Shown here piece after piece: positions 1 through 8,347 of a stretch of 51,800 bases of DNA (its first letter is position 1; each line of letters opens with the position of its first letter). Below the pieces are notes generated by a model. That model searched no databases. It was not told the origin of the DNA and saw only the letters and a program-made list of their open reading frames with translations. The DNA lies in the NCBI GenBank assembly GCA_964383675.1, contig CAYLHX010000009.1, positions 1-51,800 of the forward strand, in the 5' to 3' direction. A program made the position numbers and the translations under genes. This DNA comes from CAYLHX01 sp964383675. GTDB taxonomy: Bacteria; Patescibacteriota; Gracilibacteria; UBA1369; LOWO2-01-FULL-3.

Positions 1-3000
1 CATCAAGAGTAGTGATAAAAGAAACATAACCGGAACCATCGGTGGACTGAGTAATTGTGCCTGGTGCGCTTGCTGTTGGAGCGGAATTTGTCTGTGACAC
101 CGCAACAAGTCCGGTAGAACCACTCTCAAATCCGGTACCGCCACTTACACTTAATTGTCCGGTGGAAATAGAAGTACTTGAGGAATATCCAAAACTAATA
201 CAACCACCACCACCACCACCACCGGTATAGGAGGTGGCCGGTGCATTACCGCCGATTGCGTTTATAGAATCCGGAGTTCCGGCCAAAACCGATGAAACAA
301 CCTTAATTCCACCACCGGCTCCGGCTCCAGATGATCGATTTCCAATCTGTCTACCGGCCGCTCCATCTGCGGAAACAGTACCGTTAATGGTAGCTGTACC
401 GGAAACATCAACATAGATTAGACCACCACCGGCCCCACCGTTATAAGTAGTATAATCACTTCCACCGGCTGACCCTATTGTAGTTATATCGCTTATTGAA
501 CAATAAGCCGTTCCCCCGGCAACTGGGCCTCTTCCATCACCTCCGTCACCTCCATGCGCACCACCACCGCCACCATTGGTGGAAGTGGACCCCTTTATAC
601 CACCACCGGCTCCGTTACCATTCCCGCCCGCAACACCGGCATAACCTTTGCCATCAACATCGATAGCCCCACCCGAATCAATAGTCAGGCTACCTAATAC
701 CAGATTTACAATATGGTCTTGAGCGCTGTCATTGGCTCCATGGGTTACATTGCCTCCACTCTCAATCGCCATAGTACTGAAAGTGAGAGCATTACTGGTA
801 CTAAAATCTCTCATATCTAAAACTCCACCGCTGGCAATCGTAATGTTTTTTGAACTTGCCGAGGAATAAGTAGCCGACTGATGTAATTCCAAAATAGTAT
901 TTGCAACCGTGAAGTCCGTGGGCGTAACCAAAATTCCGGCATCATCAATTTTTAAAATACCGGTACCATCGCCTGAAGATAAAGGATTACTCGTGCTAAA
1001 GGTTAAAGAATTACCTGAATCGACATCAAAGATCGCGTATCCGGACATGCTTAGGGAATCAACAGTCAAAGAGCTATCGGCTTGCGCTGTTTCAGCGCCC
1101 GAAGTTCCGCCGTTTTTTATGTACAAATCGTCACTTGAAGCGCCGTCCATTAAAATAACACCGGCGCCACCATATTCGAAGCCGCCACCACCGTTTACCG
1201 TAATTGAAGAAGCGGTGATAGCATTGGAGACTGTCGAAACCATTTTAATACAACCGCCACCACCACCACCACCGGTATTTGAAGTGGTTGGAGCGGTACC
1301 TCCGGTAGCCGTGAACGAATCGGGTGTTCCCGTAATCGTGGAGGCCGTAATCTGAACTCCACCACCGGCTCCACCACCTGACGATCTTGTACCGATAGTG
1401 GCTCCCGCGCCACCATCGGCTGTTACAGTTCCGTTCAAAGTGGTGGTTCCACTGACATTTAGGTAAACGAAACCCCCACCGCTACCCCCGGCATATGTTG
1501 AATTGTTTCCGCCCCCGGCGGAGCCCATGGTTACGGTATCATTTAAGGTACAATAGCCATTACCACCGGTAATACTACCTTTACCGTCACCACCACTACC
1601 GGCATTAGCCCCGCCGCCACCACCAGTTACAGTTGATGTACCCGGATTACCACCCCCGGGGCCACTTCCTGTACTTGCTATAGCGCTGGCAAAACCTTTG
1701 GCATCCACATTAATGTAGCCCCCAGTGTCCAAAGTTAGGCTAGAGGTGTTGATGTTAACTATGTGGTCGGGAGTTGTAGTAGCGGTGCTATTTGCCCCAT
1801 GAGTCAGAGTACCGCCACTTCTGATCAATAAAGAATTCAGGTCCAGAGCATTTGAAGATGAATAGTCGCGCATGTCTAGCACACCGCTATTATCAATGAC
1901 CAAATCCACAGTGCTTGAAGAATTGTAAGTAGCCGACTGATGAATCTCCAAAGTACCATAAGAGATAGTAAAGTCAGTGGGCGTATTAAAAGTTCCTCCA
2001 TCGTTGATCCTCAGAGTTCCAGTGCCATCACCGGTGGCCAAAGGATCGTTACCGCTCAAAGTTAAAGTATCTCCGGTGTAAACATCAAAGACAGCATATC
2101 CCGAAAAAGACATGGCATCCAAAGAGAGACTCGCATCAACTTGCGGAGTGTCCGCACCTAGTGTTCCCCCGTTCTTTACGTGCAAAGTGTTTGTAATCGG
2201 TCCATCCATTAAAATCATACCGGCGCCACCATATTCGAAACCGCCACCACCGTTTACCGTAATTGAAGAAGCGGTGATAGCATTGGAGACCGTGGAAACC
2301 ATTTTAATACAACCGCCACCACCACCACCACCGGTATTTGAAGTGGTTGGAGCGGTACCTCCGGTAGCCGTGAACGAATCGGGTGTTCCCGTAATCGTGG
2401 AGGCCGTAATCTGAACTCCACCACCGGCTCCACCACCTGACGATCTTGTACCGATAGTGGCTCCCGCGCCACCATCGGCTGTTACAGTTCCGTTCAAAGT
2501 GGTGGTTCCACTGACATTTAGGTAAACGAAACCCCCACCGCTACCCCCGGCATATGTTGAATTGTTTCCGCCCCCGGCGGAGCCCATGGTTACGGTATCA
2601 TTTAAGGTACAATAGCCATTACCACCGGTAATACTACCTTTACCGTCACCACCGCTACCGGCATTAGCACCACCGCCGCCGCCTGTTGAAGTGGATGTAC
2701 CCGGATTCCCCCCCCGGGGCCACTTCCCGTACTTGCTATAGCGCTGGCAAAACCTTTGCCGTCCACATTAATACTACCACCACTGTCTACAGTAAGACTA
2801 CCAACCGAAAAATTAACGCTATAAGTATGAGTTGAACTATTTGCGGTGTGTGTCAATGTCCCTCCACTTGGAATATATAAAAGGCCGGTTACGTTGTGAG
2901 TGCTGTTATCGTTTTGTGTCAAAGTAAAACCATCATTAATGGTTAAGCTTGCAACCGTTATCGGCGAAGTTGGCAAAGTGACATTAGATCCAATCACAAC

Positions 3001-3204
3001 GTCATCCCCTGCCACAGGTGTATGCCCGCAACTCCAGGTCACCGAGCTCCATTCGCCATCTGTGGATGAGGTACAGGTATCGGCAAAAGCCACTGACGTA
3101 ATGGAAAAATACATTACTAATAATGTGATTAACTTGAAACAAAAACTGTTCCACGACTTTAAAACTAATGAAAGACGCATCTCAATACAAAAATTATTTG
3201 CCAT
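1..3204 (-). CDS. Giant Gly-rich tandem-repeat surface protein (3' partial, frameshifted)
   Basis: The reading frame on the minus strand starts at an ATG at 3204 (a TTG at 3231 is possible but less likely) and runs off the window at base 1. The N-terminus has a long signal peptide ending near SVAFA/DTC. A G8-like stretch follows (SSVTWSCGHTPVAGDDVVI) and then parallel-beta-type repeats with LTVDSGG/LTIDSGG motifs. About 350-residue units then repeat, each with a Gly-run (TGGGGGGCI) and a GGGAGGG segment. Near the left edge the frame reads NSAPTASAPGTITQSTDGSG, which looks like the start of a PKD/cadherin-like region. The frame is broken at a C8 tract (2706-2713): the homologous spot near 1646-1658 has one more base and stays open. 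Restoring one base gives a continuous frame to base 1. Probably a secreted or cell-surface adhesin-like protein; I know no exact function. The missing base may be a sequencing error or a real off-state. Confidence 0.75.
1236..1594. repeat. Direct repeat copy A (identical to 2295-2653)
   Basis: These 359 bases are identical to 2295-2653, an offset of 1059 bp (353 codons). Similarity continues at lower identity on both sides, so this is the best conserved part of a unit of about 1.05 kb. A third, more diverged unit lies at an offset of about 1050 bp towards base 1 (compare the CCACCA run at 201 with that at 1251). Within the gene it encodes the Gly-rich half of the repeat. Confidence 0.93.
2295..2653. 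repeat. Direct repeat copy B (identical to 1236-1594)
   Basis: Second copy of the 359-bp identical block inside the giant surface-protein gene. The first differences to copy A are just outside it (bases 2291, 2294 and 2654 differ from 1232, 1235 and 1595). Such identity between otherwise diverged units points to recent duplication or gene conversion, and makes this spot prone to assembly collapse. Confidence 0.93.
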
Positions 3205-3264
3205 TAAAAAATTATCACAATCACCTTGCAAATCCTAGTTTTACTTTTTATTATTCAGCAGAAA

Positions 3265-4638
3265 ATGCCAACCTACAACATTCAAACTTACGGCTGCCAA
3301 ATGAACTATTCGGATACCGAAAGAATGGAGGCTTATCTCCAGGCTCTTGGCTTTCATAGTGAAGAAGATTTTGAAAAATCCGACATAATTCTCTTCAATA
3401 CCTGTAGTATTCGCCAAAAAGCTGAGGATCGTGTTTACGGACAAATGAAAAAAATGGAGCTTCTCAAAAGACGTAAGAGCAACGTAATAGTGGTGGTAAC
3501 CGGTTGTATGGTTCGCAAATCCAGCTCGCGCTATTCAGTTGAGAGAGATCAGCTCTTTGGGCGCATGTCTTCTTTGGACATCGCCTTGCGTATTGAAGAG
3601 CTACCCAAGCTGGCTGAATTGGCCAGAGAGGTGAATCCTGAAGTTGAAATTCCGGAAATTACCGAAGAAGGACTTGAAGATTACTTCCAAATTCAACCAA
3701 CCCATACCAGCCATCAATCTAAGGCGCAGGCTTTTGTGGCTATCTCCAATGGTTGCGATAAATTTTGTACTTACTGCATAGTTCCATATAGCCGCGGTCG
3801 CGAAAAAAGTCGTAAGATTGAATCGATTTTGAAGGAGGCCGAAGAGTTGGTGGCGAAGGGGTGTAAAGAGATTACCCTTATTGGCCAGACCGTGAACTCC
3901 TACGGCCTTAGTAATTATGATGGCGAAAATGAAACTTTCAAAGGACTTCCCGAAGGAAAGGAACCTTTTGTGTTTCTTCTGGAAGAGCTGGATAAATTTC
4001 ATAATAAAGGCTTGATGAGAGTGCGTTTCACCTCGCCGCATCCCAAAGATATGTCTGATCAATTAATTGAGGCCATGGCCACTTTGCGTACGCAAATGCC
4101 ATATCTGCACTTGCCGGTGCAATCCGGTGACGATAGAACTCTGAAACGTATGAATCGCACCTATACTGTCGATCACTACAAAAATATAATCAAAAAACTA
4201 AGAGAAAAAGTCCCCAACATCGCTATCAGTACCGATGTGATTGTGGGCTTCTGCGGCGAAAGCGAAGAGGAGTTTGAAAACACCTATAACTTTTTTAAGG
4301 AAATCGGTTTCGAACACGCCTACCTGGCTCAATATTCCGAAAGAACCGGCACTACCGCCGCTCGCTTTATCAAAGATGATGTTCCGGCAGAAGTTAAAAG
4401 CGCTCGCTGGCATAAGCTTAACAATCTTTTGAAACAAATCTCAGCCCGTGCTCTTGAGGAGTTTAGAGGCAAAACCGTCAGTGTGCTGGTTGAAAGCCAG
4501 GAAGGTGACCAATGTTTTGGCCGCAGTGAACATTTTAAAACGGTTCAATTTGAATCCGGCAGAAATCTTTTAGGTGAAATAGTATCGGTAAAGGTCACCG
4601 ATTCTAAAGAATGGATTTTAAAAGGAGAACTGGCCTAA
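3265..4638 (+). CDS. miaB: tRNA-2-methylthio-N6-dimethylallyladenosine synthase
   Basis: Radical-SAM methylthiotransferase that turns i6A37 into ms2i6A37 in tRNAs reading UNN codons, using two Fe-S clusters and SAM. The 457-aa product starts at MPTYNIQTYGCQMNYSD; the upstream in-frame start at 3226 would add 13 residues not seen in the family. The N-terminal UPF0004 domain has its three cluster ligands at C11, C47 (NTCSIRQKAEDRVYG, a MiaB-type motif) and C81 (TGCMVRK). The radical-SAM CxxxCxxC is at C164, C168 and C171. A TRAM domain fills the last 65 or so residues. The sibling family MtaB/RimO is less likely because of the NTCSIRQKAE motif. It is divergent from the surface-protein gene, and its stop directly abuts the stop of the convergent alaS. 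Confidence 0.9.
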   Translation: MPTYNIQTYGCQMNYSDTERMEAYLQALGFHSEEDFEKSDIILFNTCSIRQKAEDRVYGQMKKMELLKRRKSNVIVVVTGCMVRKSSSRYSVERDQLFGRMSSLDIALRIEELPKLAELAREVNPEVEIPEITEEGLEDYFQIQPTHTSHQSKAQAFVAISNGCDKFCTYCIVPYSRGREKSRKIESILKEAEELVAKGCKEITLIGQTVNSYGLSNYDGENETFKGLPEGKEPFVFLLEELDKFHNKGLMRVRFTSPHPKDMSDQLIEAMATLRTQMPYLHLPVQSGDDRTLKRMNRTYTVDHYKNIIKKLREKVPNIAISTDVIVGFCGESEEEFENTYNFFKEIGFEHAYLAQYSERTGTTAARFIKDDVPAEVKSARWHKLNNLLKQISARALEEFRGKTVSVLVESQEGDQCFGRSEHFKTVQFESGRNLLGEIVSVKVTDSKEWILKGELA

Positions 4639-6483
4639 CTAATTTGCCGTCACAACAGCTTTAATTCGGCGTACCCCGCTTGAAGAACTTTCCTCCTTCT
4701 TAATTTTAAAACCTCCCAATTCGGAAGTGTTTTTAACGTGTGGCCCACCGCAAATCTCCATGCTAAACACCGTTCCCTTTTCCGGATCACCCATAGTATA
4801 AACTTTCACGACATCTCCATATTTGGATTCAAAAAGGCCTATAGCGCCCTTCTCTTTTGCCTCTTCAACCGTCATTTCCCGATAGCTTACCGGCAGAGCT
4901 TTTTGAATCTGCTCATTTACGATCTCTTCAACTTTTTTCTTTTCCTCATCTGTCATCTTATCCGGATGATTAAAATCGAATCTTAGACGATCAGCTGTGA
5001 TATTTGATCCCTTTTGTTCAACATGTTCACCCAAAACCATGCGCAGAGCCTGATGAAGTAGGTGAGTGGCCGTGTGTAGGCGAGTAACCTCTTCACTGTG
5101 ATCGGCCAGCCCGCCGGAGAATTTCTTTTCCGCACCGGCACGTGATAAATCTTGATGTTCTTCAAAATATTTCTCAAACTTCTCTTCAACATATTTTTTA
5201 TCTTCCTCGGTTTTAATCCAACCATGTTCTTCCAGCTCTTCCAATGTCATCTCCATTGGAAAGCCGTAAGTGGCAAACATCTCAAAAAAGAAATTTTCCT
5301 CAAAGGCCTTAATGCCCTCGATTTTTTGGCTATCCAATCTCTCCATTTCCTTTTGCAAAACCGCAATTCCTCGACTTAAAGTACCAACAAATTTACTCTC
5401 CTCATTTGCGATCTCTTCAAAAATTCGCTCCTGATTTTCCTGTAACTCGGTATAAAAATCTCCATAATCTTTTACAAAAATTCCGGCAATCTTTCGGGCA
5501 AAATCGGTCTCGATCCCCAGTTCACGTCCATAGCGAATTGCTCTCCTGATAAGCCTCCTCAACACATAACCCTGGTCGGTGTTTGAGGGTGTTACTCCCA
5601 TCGGATCACCCAAAATGAAAGTAGCAGTTCTTAAATGATCGGCAATAATCCTCTCAGCTTTTTTCTGTTTTTCGTTCGGCTCGTTGATATTGGCCAATGT
5701 GCGGATCTCTTCAATAACTTCTTTAAAAAGTTCTGTCTCAAAAGGTGATTTAAATCCATTTAAAACCGCGGTAACTCTCTCAAGCCCCATTCCGGTATCT
5801 ACATTTTGCTGCCTCAAAGGCTCATAATTGCCATCCTCGTTTTTGTTGTATTGCATGAATACATCATTCCAAATCTCCAGCCAACCTTTGTCTTGTGGAT
5901 CAAACCCTTCCGGAGCCTCACTATCACCGGTCCAATAAAACATCTCGGTATCCGGACCGCAGGGACCGGTCTTGCCGGCTGGGCCCCACCAGTTATCTTT
6001 TTTAGGCAGGAAGGCAATACGTTTTTCCGAAATCCCCAGACTCTTCCAAATATTTGCCGACTCTTCATCACGTGGGGCATCTTCATCGCCGGCAAAGCAG
6101 CTAAAAGCCAACTTTTTGATCGGTAATCCCAAGCCGCCGTTCTCTTTATCACCAGTCAGAAATTCATAACTCATCTTGATAGCGCCCTCTTTAAAGTAAT
6201 CGCCCAAGGACCAGTTGCCAAGCATCTCAAAGAAGGTAAGGTGGCTGTCGTCTCCCACTTCATCAATATCACCGGTACGAATACACTTCTGCACATCCAC
6301 CAAACGCTTTCCGGAGGGATGTGGTTCTCCCATTAAAAAGGGGACCAAGGGGTGCATTCCGGCCGTGGTGAACAAAACAGTAGGATCGTTATCCGGAATC
6401 AAAGAAGAACCTCTAATCTGGCTATGGTCGTGCTTTTTTACGAAAAAATCGATATATAGTTGTCTAAGCTCGTTTGCTCTCAT
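4639..6483 (-). CDS. alaS: Alanyl-tRNA synthetase, mini form lacking C-Ala
   Basis: Charges tRNA-Ala and edits mischarged Ser/Gly. I chose the start at MRANELRQLYIDFF (614 aa) because the upstream in-frame ATG at 6510 overlaps a -10 box (6509-6514), so it would lie at or before the transcript start. The class-II catalytic core is evident (RGSSLIPDNDPTVLFTTAGM, FFEMLGNWSLGDYFK). It is followed by the tRNA-recognition region and the editing domain with its zinc-site motifs HTATHLLH and CGGPH (C578, H582). The protein ends about 30 residues after the latter, whereas typical bacterial AlaRS is about 870 aa with a C-terminal DHHA1/C-Ala domain. The gene ends cleanly, with no sign of frameshift, so the short form looks native. 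Confidence 0.92.
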   Translation of the reverse strand: MRANELRQLYIDFFVKKHDHSQIRGSSLIPDNDPTVLFTTAGMHPLVPFLMGEPHPSGKRLVDVQKCIRTGDIDEVGDDSHLTFFEMLGNWSLGDYFKEGAIKMSYEFLTGDKENGGLGLPIKKLAFSCFAGDEDAPRDEESANIWKSLGISEKRIAFLPKKDNWWGPAGKTGPCGPDTEMFYWTGDSEAPEGFDPQDKGWLEIWNDVFMQYNKNEDGNYEPLRQQNVDTGMGLERVTAVLNGFKSPFETELFKEVIEEIRTLANINEPNEKQKKAERIIADHLRTATFILGDPMGVTPSNTDQGYVLRRLIRRAIRYGRELGIETDFARKIAGIFVKDYGDFYTELQENQERIFEEIANEESKFVGTLSRGIAVLQKEMERLDSQKIEGIKAFEENFFFEMFATYGFPMEMTLEELEEHGWIKTEEDKKYVEEKFEKYFEEHQDLSRAGAEKKFSGGLADHSEEVTRLHTATHLLHQALRMVLGEHVEQKGSNITADRLRFDFNHPDKMTDEEKKKVEEIVNEQIQKALPVSYREMTVEEAKEKGAIGLFESKYGDVVKVYTMGDPEKGTVFSMEICGGPHVKNTSELGGFKIKKEESSSSGVRRIKAVVTAN

Positions 6484-6508
6484 AATTTGTTTGCTAAATT
6501 GCTCGGAC

Positions 6509-6537
6509 ATTCTACGAAAAATAACTTTAACTTACAA
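6509..6537 (-). promoter_or_regulatory. Promoter of alaS
   Basis: On the minus strand TTGTAA (6532-6537), a 17-bp spacer and TAGAAT (6509-6514) form a sigma70-like promoter. The -10 box overlaps the first possible ATG (6510), which argues that translation begins at the second ATG (6483) with a leader of about 20 nt. Confidence 0.55.
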
Positions 6538-6564
6538 GTAATCTGTGCCATATTGTTTGCACCA

Positions 6565-6570
6565 TAAAAT
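6565..6570 (+). promoter_or_regulatory. -10 box directly before the DUF3352 gene
   Basis: TAAAAT lies six bases before the ATG at 6577. If used as a -10 element the transcript would begin at or near the start codon (leaderless mRNA). No good -35 is visible. No Shine-Dalgarno is present. Confidence 0.35.
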
Positions 6571-6576
6571 TATTTG

Positions 6577-8346
6577 ATGGGTAGAAAATCCAACCGCAAA
6601 AAGCAGGTTCGAGAACTTGACGAAGAAAAGAAAAAATCCAAGGTAAAAAAACAGACTTCCAAGAAAAAAACTACCGCTAAAAAACTGCCAAAACTCAAGT
6701 TGGACAGGCAACAAGTTTTTGGCATTGTGCTCTCGGCCGTAATGCTGGCAATACTGGTATCGGTTGGTTATCTGCTTTTTCAACGTGCATTTAAGCCGCA
6801 ATCCATAGCCAAATTCTTACCGGCCGATAATACAATTTTGACGCTCGAAGTAAACAGTAATCTGGAGCATCAACAGCTTGCTCAAGGCTTTGGTCTGCTG
6901 AAAAACTATCCAGATTTTTCCAAAGACGGTCTGATCAAAATGTTTGAGAGTGAGTTCCTTCTAAATTACCAAACCGATATCAAACCCTGGCTCGGCAGAC
7001 AGATCGGACTTGCACTGGTGAAATCAAACAAACAAGAGGGAGGACTTTTTACCTATTATTTTGCTGAGATTGTTACCCCGGAGAGTGCTTTGAAATTTCT
7101 TAAAGACAAATCGGTTCAGTCCACTTACGGTAATCAGAATGTCTATCTAATGACTGATGGTCCAGAAGTTACCTTTTTGGGTAACTACATGGTTTTAAGT
7201 AACCAGGAAGGCGCGATAGCTGAAATTATAGATTTCCAGAGCAGCAAAGATGACCACCTCTACGCCACTAAAGAGTTTCGCCAGATCCGAAATAACTTAC
7301 CGGTCAATAATTTGGCCTACTTCTTCCTGAACTTCCAAAAGTTGGATGAAAACGCCTTCAAAATGATCCTACCCTTTCTATATGAAAAAGGTATAGCCGC
7401 GGAAATTGTCGATCCTCTTATCGAGCTTTTCAGTGCCGAAGGCATGACCTTGGTGGCTTTGGAAGACAAATTTGTCATTCAGAGCTTTTTAAGCCTCGAC
7501 TCCGACAGCCTAATCGATAGTGATTATCTTGGATTGGATCTGAAATATACCGCTGATCTGGCCGAGTATGCATCTCCGGAAGTTATCGCTTTCTGGGGAG
7601 GACAGGATTTGGACTACCAGCTCAAGCGCATGATTGAAGTCTTTGCCTCAGATAACGAGCAGGCCATTGAAGTGTTTGACAGTATTTTGCAGAGCTATAC
7701 TCAGAAACTTTTTGGTTCCGAGGTTAGCCTTACTATGGACATTCTACCGCTTTTGAAAAATGAATTTGCGCTATCACTTGAGCAGTTGAATGATCAAAAC
7801 GTATATACGCTGTTGATCGAATTGGGCGATGTTTCCGAAGACACCAAAAAAGTTAACAAGATTGCCGATAATTTCGCCAAGGTAGGCGCGGTTTTCGAAC
7901 AAAAACTGGTCAATTATGTGTTGCCAGATGGCACGCCTTCACAAGAAATTGTCGCCATCCCCAAGGCAATTACCAAAGAGGAAAAACATTATGAAGGTCG
8001 TACGATCTATGAAATGCAGATTGATAATGGAAGTTCCGGTGTCTACTACACTTTTATAGATGAGCTGGTGGTCATTTCCAACAGTGAGATGGGCATCAAA
8101 CAAACGGTAGATATTGCCAACAATCAAAAGGAAAGTATCAACGAACAAGCGATGTTCGCCTCCCTAATCGAACCGGTTCTTAACAGTTCCGATGAGATCT
8201 CCTACTTTAACTTTGAGAAACTCTTGCCAATCATGTTTAATGAAGGTGAGATTCCGGAGTTCCTTATTCCAATTGCCGCCTTAAGTTCCGGCAGAAATTA
8301 TTTCAATAATGGTGTTACCTCGCTCAATTATTTGCAGATAGAATGA
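6577..8346 (+). CDS. DUF3352-like membrane-anchored protein
   Basis: Starts at the ATG at 6577 (589 aa); an in-frame TTG directly before it is ignored. The first 48 residues are very Lys/Arg-rich and cytoplasmic in character. One membrane helix follows (about residues 49-68, FGIVLSAVMLAILVSVGYLLF), and then a large extracytoplasmic part beginning FLPADNTILTLEVNSN. That opening and the repeated GxxxVLSNxEGAIAEI-type segments resemble DUF3352 proteins, which are predicted envelope proteins of unknown function. Two bases separate it from the DUF4012 gene downstream, so the two are probably co-transcribed. Function unknown; the family assignment is from recall of its typical opening. Confidence 0.65.
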   Translation: MGRKSNRKKQVRELDEEKKKSKVKKQTSKKKTTAKKLPKLKLDRQQVFGIVLSAVMLAILVSVGYLLFQRAFKPQSIAKFLPADNTILTLEVNSNLEHQQLAQGFGLLKNYPDFSKDGLIKMFESEFLLNYQTDIKPWLGRQIGLALVKSNKQEGGLFTYYFAEIVTPESALKFLKDKSVQSTYGNQNVYLMTDGPEVTFLGNYMVLSNQEGAIAEIIDFQSSKDDHLYATKEFRQIRNNLPVNNLAYFFLNFQKLDENAFKMILPFLYEKGIAAEIVDPLIELFSAEGMTLVALEDKFVIQSFLSLDSDSLIDSDYLGLDLKYTADLAEYASPEVIAFWGGQDLDYQLKRMIEVFASDNEQAIEVFDSILQSYTQKLFGSEVSLTMDILPLLKNEFALSLEQLNDQNVYTLLIELGDVSEDTKKVNKIADNFAKVGAVFEQKLVNYVLPDGTPSQEIVAIPKAITKEEKHYEGRTIYEMQIDNGSSGVYYTFIDELVVISNSEMGIKQTVDIANNQKESINEQAMFASLIEPVLNSSDEISYFNFEKLLPIMFNEGEIPEFLIPIAALSSGRNYFNNGVTSLNYLQIE

Positions 8347-8347
8347 T

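Noticed and set aside
909..1355. Pro-rich plus-strand ORFs at 909-1355 and 2112-2414
   Set aside because: They are the antisense of the Gly-rich repeats: Pro runs mirror the GGT/GGC runs. The minus-strand frame has a signal peptide and homologous repeat units.
1..3100. CRISPR array or satellite in the repetitive left end
   Set aside because: The repeats are about 1.05 kb coding units, with no short direct repeats and regular spacers and no cas genes.
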